The notes beneath the pieces are model-generated. The model was not told the DNA's origin. It worked only from the letters and a program-made list of their open reading frames with translations, and made no database searches. 64,000 nucleotides of DNA from positions 204,203 through 268,202 of the forward strand of contig JABLXB010000001.1 of NCBI GenBank assembly GCA_013178305.1, given 5' to 3'. Positions within the stretch are counted from its first letter, which is position 1. Every line of letters begins with the position of its first letter. This DNA comes from Bacillota bacterium (lineage in GTDB: Bacteria; Bacillota; Sulfobacillia; JABLXB01). Shown here piece after piece: positions 16,373 to 25,919 of the stretch. A program made the translations under genes and the position numbers.

Positions 16373-16698
16373 ACCCGCTTTTCCGCGAGACAGCAACCCT
16401 CATCACAGCACCTTCTGAGGAGCGCCTCCACCTCGCCCTCGGCCATCATACCCATATACGCTTTCGGAAGCACAAGGACGCGCGCCCTGGTATCCGCGAG
16501 CACCGGCGACGGTGAGATGATGAGGTTCGAGGGCGAGTCCCAGTACCCAAAGGAGGCAAACTCCGCCTCTATCGCTCTGGTAGACCCTAGCCCCAGCCGC
16601 GCCAGGCAATGGGCCACCATGACGGCCACCGCGTGGGCGCGCGAGCTGCAGCACCCTTGGAGCACCACGACCGCGCTATACCCCAAGCGTATACCCAC
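16369..16698 (-). CDS. Small EIIB-like (GatB-related) protein
   Basis: About 109 aa. The opening SAVVVLQGCCSSRAHAVAVM looks like the phosphocysteine loop of GatB, but with two adjacent Cys displaced from the usual position. NLIISPSPVLADTRA and a C-terminal EGEVEALLRR resemble the matching parts of the two GatB proteins in this window. It overlaps the SDR gene and the KDPG aldolase gene by a few bases, so it is translationally coupled. It may be a regulatory or alternative EIIB; it is too diverged to assign. The start is uncertain (GTG 16698 overlaps the SDR 3' end). Confidence 0.6.
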   Translation of the reverse strand: MGIRLGYSAVVVLQGCCSSRAHAVAVMVAHCLARLGLGSTRAIEAEFASFGYWDSPSNLIISPSPVLADTRARVLVLPKAYMGMMAEGEVEALLRRCCDEGCCLAEKRV

Positions 16699-17449
16699 CG
16701 TCCACCGGAAGGATCGCCCCGGTGATGTAGGCAGCCTTCTCCGAAGCCAGGAACAGGATGGCCTCAGCGACTTCTTCGGGGGACGCCATCCTCTTTAGCG
16801 GTATCTTCTGGACCCTCTGCCTCTCCCTCTCACCCTCCTCGGGGTCGGCCAGCCTGGCCGCGATGCGCTCCGTGAGGGTCAGGCCCGGAGACACGGCGTT
16901 CGCCCTGATGCCGTAAGCAGCCATCTCCGCCGCCAGAGCCTTGGTCAGGACGTGCACGGCCCCTTTGGAGGTCGAGTAGTGCGCCCTCCCTGCCTTGGGG
17001 GCGATCCCCGCCGAGGAACCCACGTTGACGATCGCGCCGCGCCTGGAGGCGGATATCATCGCCCTGGCGAACGCCCGGGAGCAATAGAAGACCCCCGAGA
17101 GATTGACTCGCAAGGCGGCCTCCCAGGTCTCGTCGTCGATATCCGCGAACGGGATCCTCTGGGTCATCCCGCCCGCATTGTTCACTAGAACGTCCGGGAT
17201 CCCCATCTCCGAGACGACGGCCGCGGCGACCGCCTGCACAGCGCGGGGGTCCCCGACGTCGCACGGGTACCCCCTGGCCGTACGGCCCGTCGTCTTGCAC
17301 ATCTCGCGTGCGACCTCGCCCAACCTCGCCGCGTCGCGGGCAAGCATCGCCACCGCCGCGCCCTCCTCCGCGAACCGGCGGGCGACCGCGTAACCTATCC
17401 CGCGGCTCGCCCCCGTGATCACTACCACCCGCCCAGCGAATCCACCCAT
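16676..17449 (-). CDS. Short-chain dehydrogenase/reductase (FabG-like)
   Basis: 257 aa. NAD(P) motif TGASRGIG near 14-21, NNAG near 90, catalytic Ser in NVGSSAG and the YSTSK Tyr-Lys pair, and the C-terminal GAILPVDGG. In this operon it probably oxidises a sugar, polyol or sugar acid rather than acting in fatty acid synthesis. Length and motifs are normal for classical SDR enzymes. Confidence 0.9.
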   Translation of the reverse strand: MGGFAGRVVVITGASRGIGYAVARRFAEEGAAVAMLARDAARLGEVAREMCKTTGRTARGYPCDVGDPRAVQAVAAAVVSEMGIPDVLVNNAGGMTQRIPFADIDDETWEAALRVNLSGVFYCSRAFARAMISASRRGAIVNVGSSAGIAPKAGRAHYSTSKGAVHVLTKALAAEMAAYGIRANAVSPGLTLTERIAARLADPEEGERERQRVQKIPLKRMASPEEVAEAILFLASEKAAYITGAILPVDGGYTLGV

Positions 17450-17497
17450 AAGGTCACCCCCGAAATCCCATCCGCGCGGCGCACCGCTGCTGACTCG

Positions 17498-18541
17498 TCA
17501 TGCGTGTGGGTGTACCACCACTTTCAGGCCCACAGCCCTTTCTACCATGGAGAACCCCTCCAGGACGTCGTCCAGGGGGGGTTGCGCGGTGATGAGGCTC
17601 GACACGTCGACGATCCCCGCGGCGAGGAACCTGATTGTCTCGTCGTACTGGTTCGGGCCGGACCCGTTGGCCCCGAACAGGGCGAGCTGCTTGTAGTGGA
17701 TGAGGTTCGTGTCGAGCAGCGCCTCGGAGCGCCCATGAGGCAGCCCGGCAAAGAAGCTCACCCTCCCGCCCCTCCCCGCGATGTGAAGGGCCTGAGCCTG
17801 GGTCGCTCCGACGCCGCACGCCACTATGACCACGTCGAACCCCCTGTTCCCCGTCATCACCTTCGTAACCGCGACCGGGTCTTCGACCTGGGGGTCGACC
17901 ACCCTGTCGACGGCGAAAGCCGCCGCGGTCTTACGCCTCTCCGCCGACTGCTCGAACATCACCACCATGCCTGCGCCACGCGCCCGCGCCTGCAGGGCGT
18001 GCATTACACCGATTGGCCCTGCGCCGATAATGCATACCGTGACCCCGGGCGTTATGCCCAGCAGCGCCTGACCGTTGTACACCGCTGTAAACGGTTCTAT
18101 CAGACAGGCCTCCCTCAGACTCAGCCTTTCGGGAACCGCCCGGACGTTTCCCATCTCAACCGCTTCCGCGGGGATCCTCACGTACCCGGCGAAAGCGCCA
18201 TCGTAGTCGAAACCAATGATCCGCCTGTTCTCGCACAGGTTCTGCAGGCCTTTCTGGCAGAGATAGCAGCGCCCGCACGATATGCCGGGCACCACCATCA
18301 CGCGATCACCCTCCCTGAAGGAATGCACCCCCGGGCCCGCGCCTGCCACGGTCCCCGAGAATTCGTGGCCGATGACCCGCGGTCCCCTGATCCTGGGGTG
18401 CCCGTGCCTGTAGGTCCTCACGTCAGTGCCACACACCGAGCACGAGTCGACCTTGACCAGTATCTCACCGGCCCCTGCCTGCGGGACCGCCACCTCTTCA
18501 ACCCGGGCGTCGTTCACGCCCCTGAACACCAGGGCCTTCAA
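17498..18541 (-). CDS. Zinc-dependent alcohol/polyol dehydrogenase (MDR family)
   Basis: 347 aa. Catalytic zinc residues in SVCGTDVRTY and IGHEFSG; structural zinc loop CGRCYLCQKGLQNLC; NAD motif IIGAGPIGVMHAL. It resembles galactitol-1-phosphate and sorbitol dehydrogenases and could oxidise the polyol phosphate delivered by the Gat PTS of this operon. It is a distant paralogue of the enzyme at 10281. Confidence 0.9.
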   Translation of the reverse strand: MKALVFRGVNDARVEEVAVPQAGAGEILVKVDSCSVCGTDVRTYRHGHPRIRGPRVIGHEFSGTVAGAGPGVHSFREGDRVMVVPGISCGRCYLCQKGLQNLCENRRIIGFDYDGAFAGYVRIPAEAVEMGNVRAVPERLSLREACLIEPFTAVYNGQALLGITPGVTVCIIGAGPIGVMHALQARARGAGMVVMFEQSAERRKTAAAFAVDRVVDPQVEDPVAVTKVMTGNRGFDVVIVACGVGATQAQALHIAGRGGRVSFFAGLPHGRSEALLDTNLIHYKQLALFGANGSGPNQYDETIRFLAAGIVDVSSLITAQPPLDDVLEGFSMVERAVGLKVVVHPHA

Positions 18542-18572
18542 CTGGCCTTCACCCCTTTGGGCTTGCTGCAGG

Positions 18573-19637
18573 TCACAGCCCGAGGGCCGTGACCCTGATG
18601 CCCATCTCCCCCGCCTCTTTCTCGAGGTCCGCTACCACCTGCCGGGGCACCGGAATGCCATCGGCAAGCCGCCGCCTCTTCGTCTCTTCCTCGATTTCGC
18701 CCGGCAAAAGGACCCGTTCCGTCCCCTTCGCGGGGGGGCACGAACGTACCTTGGCAGCCACCGCCCGGACCGCCTCCTCGAAACACCCGTCCCCCGAGAT
18801 TACCGCCGGGTTCACGGCCGCAAGGAGGAACCCCACGTTCTGCCCCCTGTCCATCCGGTGGTGCAGCGACCCAACGCCGTCGAGGCACCCCGCTCCGGAG
18901 AGCGCCCCCGCCAGGATGTCCACCATCAACGAGATCCCGTACCCCTTGTGGCCGCCTAGCGGGAGCAGCGCCCCTTTGAGCGCCTCCTCGGGATCGGTGG
19001 TGGACCTTCCCTCGGAATCGACGGCCCAGCCAGGGGGAATCGGCTCACCCCTGTCGCGGGCCAGGTAGATCTTCGACTTCGCCGCCGCACTGGTGGCCAT
19101 GTCGAGGACGATAGGCGGCTGGTCCCCGGCGGGCACCGCGATCGACACGGGGTTCGTCCCCAGCAGGAAGACCCTGCCTCCCCACGGCGCCACACTCGGC
19201 GGGGCGTTGCACATGGTCACGCCTATCATGCCTTCCCCGGCGGCCATCATTGAATAGTAGAACGCGGCGCCGAAAGTGGTGTTGTTCCGGCAGAGGCACA
19301 GGTAGGCGCCCTTCTCACGGGCCTCTTCCACGGCTCGACGCATGGCGCGTACGGCGGTTATCGCGCCGAGCCCGTTGTCGCCATCGTACACCGCAAACGA
19401 CGCACCCTCGCGCACGATAGCCACCCGTGGCCGCGGGTTGGTGGCGCCGGCCCTCAGGCGCTTGAGGTAGGTCGGCAGTACGGAAACGCCATGGGAGTCG
19501 ACTCCACTGAGGTTCGCCTCGACGATGGTGTCGGCGACGGTTGCCGCGTCATCCGCACAGACGCCCGCGCCCACCAGCACTTCCTCGCAAACGCGTCTCA
19601 GCACCGGTTCGGGCGCCATCAGTATTTCAGACCCCAC
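18573..19637 (-). CDS. Ldh/malate dehydrogenase-like NAD(P) oxidoreductase (YlbC/AllD family)
   Basis: 354 aa. The family features are SGVDSHGVS near the N-terminus, VYDGDNGLGAITAVRAM, NNTTFGAAFYYS, LDMATSAAAKSKI and GGHKGYGISLMVDILAGAL. These enzymes reduce or oxidise 2-keto/2-hydroxy acids (L-lactate, malate, 2,3-diketogulonate, ureidoglycolate). With KDPG aldolase in the same operon, it hints at a sugar-acid branch. GTG 19637 with GGGGGTG upstream is preferred; ATG 19619 is an alternative. Confidence 0.86.
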   Translation of the reverse strand: MGSEILMAPEPVLRRVCEEVLVGAGVCADDAATVADTIVEANLSGVDSHGVSVLPTYLKRLRAGATNPRPRVAIVREGASFAVYDGDNGLGAITAVRAMRRAVEEAREKGAYLCLCRNNTTFGAAFYYSMMAAGEGMIGVTMCNAPPSVAPWGGRVFLLGTNPVSIAVPAGDQPPIVLDMATSAAAKSKIYLARDRGEPIPPGWAVDSEGRSTTDPEEALKGALLPLGGHKGYGISLMVDILAGALSGAGCLDGVGSLHHRMDRGQNVGFLLAAVNPAVISGDGCFEEAVRAVAAKVRSCPPAKGTERVLLPGEIEEETKRRRLADGIPVPRQVVADLEKEAGEMGIRVTALGL

Positions 19638-19739
19638 TCGAACACCCCCAAGGCAAGCCGGGGGCCGGCGCACAGCCGCTCCGAGGTCTCATGGCCGGCC
19701 CCACTCGCGTTTCTATCCCAGACTAACCCGCGTTCAGGC

Positions 19740-21071
19740 TCACTCCTTGCCGCCCTGGAACTGCGTCTTCAGCACCCAGAGTCCAAGCACGAGGAATCCA
19801 GCGAACACAAGAATGCCGGCGACGTTGCCCTTCGCCAGTTCGATGACTCCCCAGATGACCGGACTGGTCTTGAGCCAGGTGATCTCCGTCACGCCCTGCG
19901 GGAATTTCACCCCGACCTGGGCGGCGAGCGCGGTGAACGAGGGAGCCACGGCGCTGGCACCCCAGAGGCTGACAGCCAGGATGACCACCCCCAGGATCAG
20001 CGCGCGCACCATGTCGCCACCGACCAGCGCGACCGCCGGAGCCATGAGGCAGCCGAAATTGCCCAGGTCTCCGAACGGGAGCGTCGTATTGCCGGGTAGC
20101 GTTATGGAGAGCCCGATGAGCGCCGGGATCAGCAGCACGGCCGAGGTGATGGTCGTGGGGTGACCGGCGAGGACCGGCCAGTCGAGACCGATGTAGATCT
20201 CGCGCCCGGGGAACCGCCGCTTCATGAAATCCGCAGCGGCTTCGGACACAGGCATCAGGGCCTCCATGAAGATCGTGACCATCCTCGGCATGAGCAGCAT
20301 GACCGATGCCACAGTGATACCCAGCTTGAGGATCTGGTCGAATTTGTAGCCGGCAAGCAGGCCGATGATGAGCCCCATGAGGAGCCCGATGATCATGTTC
20401 TCGCCGAGGAATCCTACCTTCTTCTGGATCGCTTCCGGATCCGCCTTGACCTTCTTGAGGCCGGGTATCCTGTCGAGGATGGCCGCCACCGGGGCTGCGG
20501 CGAGCAGCCAGGTGGCGCAGGCGTGGGGTACCGAAATCCCGGGTATACCGCTCAGCTCCTGAACCTTCCTGGCGGTAAGATCGCCGATCTTGAGTTCGAT
20601 CACGATGAGTGCGATGGCAACGACGAACGACCACACCAGGTTACCGGTTATGCCGAGTACGACGGCGCCGGCGAACACCTTCTGCCACACATTCCAGAGG
20701 TCGACGTTGAGGCTCTTGGTGAATCCGACGGCGATCAGGAGAAGGTTCAGCAGGATCTGGAGCGGGAACATGATGGCGGCGTACGGCCACGCCCAGCTGA
20801 TTGCGGAGGCCGCCGGCCAGCCCACGTCCATGGCGTTGAGGTGCAGGCCCGTGCGGTTGATCATCGCCTGCGCCGCAGGGGCGACCTGTCCCACAAGAAG
20901 CTGCCCCACAACCAGGTTAATACCGGTAAAGGCGATGCCCAGGGTCAGTCCAGCCCTGGCCGCGCGTCCCGGCTTCAGTCCGACGGTCAGGCCCAACAGG
21001 AATATGATCACGGGCAGGAAAACGTTCGCTCCCAAACCGACGATATACTTCACCACATCCAGAAGGGTCAC
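19740..21071 (-). CDS. gatC: PTS EIIC permease, galactitol type (second copy)
   Basis: 443 aa polytopic membrane protein, starting TLLDVVKYIVGLGANVFLPV. It is paralogous along its length to the permease at 5859 (shared DVGWPAA, GIPGISVPHA and MEALMPVSEAA-type segments). The GTG start overlaps the EIIB stop as GTGA. It is the membrane channel of the second Gat-type transporter. Confidence 0.93.
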   Translation of the reverse strand: MTLLDVVKYIVGLGANVFLPVIIFLLGLTVGLKPGRAARAGLTLGIAFTGINLVVGQLLVGQVAPAAQAMINRTGLHLNAMDVGWPAASAISWAWPYAAIMFPLQILLNLLLIAVGFTKSLNVDLWNVWQKVFAGAVVLGITGNLVWSFVVAIALIVIELKIGDLTARKVQELSGIPGISVPHACATWLLAAAPVAAILDRIPGLKKVKADPEAIQKKVGFLGENMIIGLLMGLIIGLLAGYKFDQILKLGITVASVMLLMPRMVTIFMEALMPVSEAAADFMKRRFPGREIYIGLDWPVLAGHPTTITSAVLLIPALIGLSITLPGNTTLPFGDLGNFGCLMAPAVALVGGDMVRALILGVVILAVSLWGASAVAPSFTALAAQVGVKFPQGVTEITWLKTSPVIWGVIELAKGNVAGILVFAGFLVLGLWVLKTQFQGGKE

Positions 21072-21367
21072 TGGGATTCACCTCCGCGAAGTAGTCCTGC
21101 GATCTCGTCGAGAACCGCCTTTTCCCCCACCCCGGTCAGCAGCGGCACGCCGTTGACTACAGGTATCCCGGCGGGCGACTTGAGCCCCGGGGTGATCGAC
21201 ACTATGAGGTCCGCCTTGCCGATCTCGCCCTGCAATTCCCTGAACGCCAGCTGCTTGACTTCGACATCCACCCCCCTTTCCGCGCAACCCCTTCGGATTT
21301 TCTGAGCGCACACCGTCGAAGACGCGATCCCGGAGCCACACGGCACAAGAATGCGCCTCTTACCCAC
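21068..21367 (-). CDS. gatB: PTS EIIB component, galactitol type (second copy)
   Basis: 99 aa. The phosphorylated Cys lies in LVPCGSGIASSTV; DLIVSITPGLKSP and GVGEKAVLDEIAGLL follow. It starts with GTG one base after the EIIA stop region and ends overlapping gatC, so EIIA, EIIB and EIIC form a tightly coupled unit. Paralogue of the gene at 5516. Confidence 0.93.
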   Translation of the reverse strand: MGKRRILVPCGSGIASSTVCAQKIRRGCAERGVDVEVKQLAFRELQGEIGKADLIVSITPGLKSPAGIPVVNGVPLLTGVGEKAVLDEIAGLLRGGESQ

Positions 21368-21368
21368 C

Positions 21369-21866
21369 TTAAACCGCCCCCTCTCGTGCTCCCCCTTGCC
21401 AGCCGCAAACGTACGGCTGGATGATACCGATCAGATCCCCCGGTTCACGGGCCCCCTTTATCTGGAGCAGCCGCTGCGGGTCGCTGAACATCCCCGTCAG
21501 CCTGGCCAGGAATTCGGCCTGCCGGCCTGCGTCCGTGAGGGCAAGCAGGAATACCACCCCCACGTCGACGCACTTGCAGTCGTCCCCCATCAGCCCGAAT
21601 TTCACCGGCCTCGCCAGGGTTGCCGCGGCCATCGACGCCGAAAGGCAGTGAACTGCGTCGGCGTGGGGTATCGCAACCCCGACGGGGGTTGTAGGCAACC
21701 CCGTCGGAAACCGCTCCTCCCTGGATAACACCGCGGGCCCGAAACTCGGCTTGACGTATCCCCTCCTTTCCAGGAGCCTTGCGAGGGACAGGACAACCTC
21801 GGCCTTATCACGAGCCTCAAGGTTAATCAGAACTAGATCTTTTGTGACGTGCACTGCCGCGTTCAT
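21369..21866 (-). CDS. gatA: PTS EIIA component, galactitol/fructose type (second copy)
   Basis: 165 aa. The phospho-His motif VGVAIPHADAVH is nearly identical to that of the copy at 5018, as are FPTGLPT and FGLMGDD. The ATG overlaps the upstream aldolase stop (AATGA). It carries phosphate to the EIIB encoded next. Confidence 0.92.
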   Translation of the reverse strand: MNAAVHVTKDLVLINLEARDKAEVVLSLARLLERRGYVKPSFGPAVLSREERFPTGLPTTPVGVAIPHADAVHCLSASMAAATLARPVKFGLMGDDCKCVDVGVVFLLALTDAGRQAEFLARLTGMFSDPQRLLQIKGAREPGDLIGIIQPYVCGWQGGAREGAV

Positions 21867-22540
21867 TTCCTCTCCACCTTTTGGCCGTAGATGGTTAGAT
21901 ATTTGTGCCTGAGCCGTTGCACTTCGCCCTCGCCCAGGACCCCGGGGGTTCCCAGCCCCACCGCGATGGCGTATATCCTGGCGGCGTTCTCGACCACCTC
22001 CGCCACCGTGTAGGCCTCATCGACAGACGAGCCCGTCGCCACGACCCAGTGGTTCCCCAGGAGGACGGCGGCGCGATCCCCCATCGCCTCCAGCGCCCTC
22101 CCCCCGAACTCCTCGCTCCCCGACGGGAAGTAAGGAGCCACGGACACCGCCCCACCGACCGCGCTCCCGAGGGTGGCGATGACGACGGGTATCTCCCGGC
22201 CCGCACAGGCGAACGCTGTGGCGTAGAGCGAATGCGTGTGGGCTATCCCCCACACCCCGGGTTTCCGCCTGTAGAAGATACAGTGGAGGGGCGTCTCCGT
22301 GCTCGGTTTCCACCTGCACTCGACGGGGGCGCCGTTTACGTCCACCACGCACATGTCGTCACCGGAGAGTTCCTCGTATGGCATGCCACTCGGCGTGATG
22401 ACTACCAGGCCCGTGCCCGGGTCGCGCCCGCTGACGTTTCCCCACGTCGCCGGCGCCATCCCCGATCTCGACATCTTGAGAGCGACCTGGAGCACCCTCT
22501 CCCGCAGCGCTTTGAGACCGCCGGTAGGCCTGTGAGCCAT
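21863..22540 (-). CDS. Class II aldolase/adducin family (L-fuculose-phosphate aldolase-like)
   Basis: 225 aa. Zinc and catalytic residues are visible: Glu in STETPLH, the pair in IAHTHSLYATAFA and the third His in LLGNHWVVA. GNVSGRDPGTGLVVITPSGMPYEEL is the phosphate-binding start, here quoted in parts: GNVSGRDP and ITPSGMPYEEL. It likely splits a ketose 1-phosphate to dihydroxyacetone phosphate and an aldehyde. ATG 22540 is preceded by GGGGGG; the longer ORF to 22573 would overlap the activator gene end. First enzyme gene after the LevR-like regulator. Confidence 0.87.
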   Translation of the reverse strand: MAHRPTGGLKALRERVLQVALKMSRSGMAPATWGNVSGRDPGTGLVVITPSGMPYEELSGDDMCVVDVNGAPVECRWKPSTETPLHCIFYRRKPGVWGIAHTHSLYATAFACAGREIPVVIATLGSAVGGAVSVAPYFPSGSEEFGGRALEAMGDRAAVLLGNHWVVATGSSVDEAYTVAEVVENAARIYAIAVGLGTPGVLGEGEVQRLRHKYLTIYGQKVERK

Positions 22541-22580
22541 GACGTTGAACCCCCCAATTCCAGGCTGCCGCAATCACCCT

Positions 22581-25421
22581 TTAGCCGAGGAGCGCCCGCG
22601 CAAACGAGGCCGGATCATCGGACGATTCGAGCGCCTTCCTTACGCGGTCGTCCGCAAACCGTTCGTACATCTCCACCACGGCGTCGAGGCACTCAGGGGT
22701 CAGGGCCATCAGCATGACGAATCTCGCCTGCTCGTTTCCCCAGGGACACGGCTTTGCGAGGCGTGCCGCCGCGACGGCCGGCCTCACGACGTACTGGACA
22801 TCCCCGTGGGGGATCGCAACGCCGTAGCCGATGTACGTGGGTCCGATCATCTCTCGTTCCAACGCTGAAGCCGCGAATCCGGGCGTGACCAACCCCCGTT
22901 TCTCGAGCAGGCCGCTCAGATACCGAATTACCTCGTCCCGGTCCCCCCCATGAAGCCCCACGAAGATGAGGTCTTCGCGGATGAGGTCGCGCAGATCCGC
23001 GCCGGAGATCGCGGCCTTCAGTTCACTCATCCTGCGACCGGAGAGGACCTCCGATGCCGGGAAAAACCTTATCCCCGGTAGCTTCGGGTCCACGGATCCG
23101 ACCGCGGCGACAACGTTCTCCAGCCCTACATTCCTCACCACATCGGGGACCTGGACGGGCGAACAGGGAATCAGAGTGACGCCGGCCTTATCGGCCTCGA
23201 AGACGCTCCGGAGTTCCCCCGCCAGCCTGTCCGCCAGGCCCCTGCCCGTGAGGCAGGTGACGAGCACCGTCTTCGCGCGGGGTTCGGAGCGCCTCGGCCT
23301 GTGTACAGCCACTCCCGGCTCTTTCCCCAGGGCGTCGGCGATGTCGTCCAGCGAAGCGCCGGCAGCCATAGCACGCCTGGTGGCTTCTATGGCAAAGGGT
23401 GACGTGAGAGGGGTTATCGTCCGCGTAGGTACGCCGGTTTTCTCCGAGATGACGTCGCCCATCGCAAGCACGCTTCCCATGTCGGCGAGGATCAGCACAC
23501 CCGCGCCCTTGTCGGCGCGCCTGACGGCCTCGATCGCCCGCGGGAGGCCGTCCTGGGGGCTCTCATTGAGGTCGAGCTCAAATACCTCCACGCAGGAAGC
23601 GGGGAGCAGGGCCCGCGTAACCTCCGCAACAGCCGAGGCGACCTTGCCGTGGCTCATGAGGACGACTCCCACAGCCGGGGAATCATCCTGGTCAGAGAAC
23701 GACGACCTCAGGTACATGGCCACGAAGGCGCGCTCGTCCTCCGAGAGGAAAACCCCCGTGGCGCACTCCACGGCCTCAAGGAGTTGCCCGGCGAGGCGGT
23801 ACTCCTCGGGATACTGGGCCTTGACCTCCTGCATCTTGGGGTTAGGCACCGGCCTTCCCTCGCGCACCCTCTCGGTCGAGGCGCTGAGGTGAATGGCCAG
23901 GCAGGCCACCAGCGACTCATCCCATGGCCCGCGGCCCGCCCTCTCCTGGGCAAGGAACCCCTGCACGGCCTGCAGCACAACCGGGTCCACCATGCGCGAA
24001 AGCTCGAGGGCCTTCATGGTGCCGCTCCTCAACCCCGCGGCCCTGATGTGTTTCCGTATCATTCCTTCGAGTTCCCGGCCGATCGCCTCAGGTATAGCGG
24101 AGCGGTCGCTCCCCTGCCTTTCAAGCTCCCTCGTCCGTTCCTCGATCCACTCGTAGATGTTCGCCGGAAGGGAATAGGCGTCTGCCCTGGACGCGCCGCC
24201 CTCCTCACCGGCCGGTGTAATAATGAGATCCTGGTTGACGTAACGTGGCAGCCCCAGATGGGCTTCCGTCCTCACGAACAGGCCCCTGGCGACGTGCGGC
24301 GCCAGATCCTCGACCTGGATTACGACCATCTCGCCATCGTCCGAGGTCAGGGCGCGCAGGAAAGCGCGCGCGCACGCAACCTGTGTGTCGGATTTCATCT
24401 GTCCGGCGTTCCCCGGACAGTGGTAGTTCAGGAACGCCTGGACCGCGCCGCCGCTCACCCTGACCGGCCGGTTCAGCTTCGCGGATTCCTGCTTGAAGAA
24501 CGCACGGAGCATGTCCATCCGCTCGGCGATAGGCCGTTCGTTCAGCCCAGGTATCCTGATAACCACAGGTATCCGTCTTACAAAGGCCTCCAGCAGCGAC
24601 GAGCCGGGGTCGGCGCACGTAGCGCCTATCAGCATGAACTCGGAGTTGTACTCCTGCCCCGTCTCGCCGAGGCGCCGGAACGTGCCCCTGTCTAGCAGCG
24701 TGAACAGCATCTCCTGTCCCTGCGGGGGCATCCTGTGGATCTCGTCGAGGAAGAGCACTCCGCCGTCCGCGATCTCAACGAGACCACGCCTGTCTTCGGT
24801 CGCGCCCGTGTACGCCCCTTTGACCTGCCCGAAGAGGTGACTCATCAGCAGTTGAGGGTTATCCGCGTAGTCGGCGCAGTTCATCACCACGAACGGAGAC
24901 CCGGCGGGAAGCACGCCCACGCGGACGCCGTACCTGTACATGCGGGTGGCAAGCTCGCTCTTGCCCGACCCCGTCGGGCCCAGGATCAGGGTGTTCAGAC
25001 TCCTGGGAGGGTACATGACGGCTGCCTTGGCGAGCTGGATGCAGGACTTGAGGCTACCGGAGGCGCCGACCAGATCCTCGAAATCATCGCCGCTTCCGGA
25101 ACCGCCAGAGTACCCGCGCGACACCGCCCTTGCCACGACCCCTCTTATGCTCGTGTGGCTCACGCGGAACCCTCCGGAGCGGAGCCTCCTCGCCAGCTCC
25201 CTTCCCGAGACCCCCTGCCCATCGATGGCCCCATGAACGACCCGCGCGATGCCGCGCGCGCGCCGCTCGCGGGAGTTGGGTATGTTCAGCCTCAACCTTA
25301 TATCGGTCACGGTCGAACGTGGCAGCCCGATCATCCGCGCGATCTCCAGGTCGGAGAGCGGCGAAGCTGGGTCCTCACCCCTGATCAGGGAGCGCATCTT
25401 CTCTTCCGCGCTTTTGTTCAC
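22581..25421 (-). CDS. levR: LevR-like sigma-54 activator with PTS regulation domains (second copy)
   Basis: 946 aa with the revised start. Same layout as the paralogue at 2055: RpoN-box-like HTH ([19 protein letters not shown]), second HTH ([20 protein letters not shown]), AAA+ domain (Walker [10 protein letters not shown] near 148, GAYTGA loop), PRD ([13 protein letters not shown]), EIIA-Man-like ([13 protein letters not shown]), EIIB-like ([14 protein letters not shown]) and C-terminal fructose-type EIIA (GVAIPHGD). An ATG at 25460 in the same frame overlaps the -24 element of a sigma-54 promoter, so translation more likely starts at GTG 25421, eight bases after AAAGGGGTGG. It probably activates its own 10.7-kb operon in response to PTS phosphorylation. 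Confidence 0.9.
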   Translation of the reverse strand: MNKSAEEKMRSLIRGEDPASPLSDLEIARMIGLPRSTVTDIRLRLNIPNSRERRARGIARVVHGAIDGQGVSGRELARRLRSGGFRVSHTSIRGVVARAVSRGYSGGSGSGDDFEDLVGASGSLKSCIQLAKAAVMYPPRSLNTLILGPTGSGKSELATRMYRYGVRVGVLPAGSPFVVMNCADYADNPQLLMSHLFGQVKGAYTGATEDRRGLVEIADGGVLFLDEIHRMPPQGQEMLFTLLDRGTFRRLGETGQEYNSEFMLIGATCADPGSSLLEAFVRRIPVVIRIPGLNERPIAERMDMLRAFFKQESAKLNRPVRVSGGAVQAFLNYHCPGNAGQMKSDTQVACARAFLRALTSDDGEMVVIQVEDLAPHVARGLFVRTEAHLGLPRYVNQDLIITPAGEEGGASRADAYSLPANIYEWIEERTRELERQGSDRSAIPEAIGRELEGMIRKHIRAAGLRSGTMKALELSRMVDPVVLQAVQGFLAQERAGRGPWDESLVACLAIHLSASTERVREGRPVPNPKMQEVKAQYPEEYRLAGQLLEAVECATGVFLSEDERAFVAMYLRSSFSDQDDSPAVGVVLMSHGKVASAVAEVTRALLPASCVEVFELDLNESPQDGLPRAIEAVRRADKGAGVLILADMGSVLAMGDVISEKTGVPTRTITPLTSPFAIEATRRAMAAGASLDDIADALGKEPGVAVHRPRRSEPRAKTVLVTCLTGRGLADRLAGELRSVFEADKAGVTLIPCSPVQVPDVVRNVGLENVVAAVGSVDPKLPGIRFFPASEVLSGRRMSELKAAISGADLRDLIREDLIFVGLHGGDRDEVIRYLSGLLEKRGLVTPGFAASALEREMIGPTYIGYGVAIPHGDVQYVVRPAVAAARLAKPCPWGNEQARFVMLMALTPECLDAVVEMYERFADDRVRKALESSDDPASFARALLG

Positions 25422-25443
25422 AGGCAACACCACCCCTTTGTCG

Positions 25444-25459
25444 TGCAATAGCCGTGCCA
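25444..25459 (-). promoter_or_regulatory. Sigma-54 (-24/-12) promoter of the long Gat operon
   Basis: On the minus strand TGGCACGGCTATTGCA is a perfect match to TGGCACG-N4-TTGCA. The -24 GG and -12 GC have the required 10-base separation. It would start transcription near 25434, just upstream of the GTG start at 25421. Confidence 0.9.
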
Positions 25460-25500
25460 TGCGCTGAATCCCGGCGCACGCAGGGCTTCCCCGCCTGCGG

Positions 25501-25534
25501 TCGACATTGCCGGTCGGGAGGTCGGCATTGCCGG
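25501..25534. promoter_or_regulatory. Paired direct repeats, candidate enhancer for the LevR-like activator
   Basis: TCGACATTGCCGG (25501-25513) and TCGGCATTGCCGG (25522-25534) differ at one base and are 21 bp apart, two helical turns. They lie 43-76 bp upstream of the -24 element, where activators of sigma-54 often bind. The rest of the spacer up to 25919 shows no gene I can support. Confidence 0.55.
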
Positions 25535-25919
25535 CTCTTCTGCGGCACTGTGCTTCATCCCGGTAATGAACCAGGTACAGGAATAACCCCCAGGCTAACC
25601 AGGAGTATTAAGTCGTCTCGAGTCAACACGCGTCAAGGGACCATTCGCGACACACCGAGTTCGGGGAAAGGAGTCATTGACGGGTTCGCTTGTAGGAAAT
25701 TTGCATGGCGGGGATTGAAGGCGAAGTCGAATGAATCCATGGGTCGAATAACCGCGTGGAGCAGCTCATTTCAGGGCAACATGCTGTGGACGACAACAGC
25801 CCCGAGCAGGCCTGCTGCTGTGGCCGACAACAGGTTGGAAGTCCCATGAGCACACTCTTGCCGCGGAAAACGTCGACGATGTCCGGCCCGGGGCCATGCC
25901 GGCGTACACTGAACCCCGA

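Noticed and set aside
17504-18592. 362-codon open frame on the plus strand
   Set aside because: Shadow of the zinc dehydrogenase on the other strand; composition is Pro/Arg/His rich with no family features.
20160-21305. 381-codon open frame on the plus strand
   Set aside because: Opposite the gatC permease; very rich in Asp, His and Arg, the usual mirror of a hydrophobic protein.
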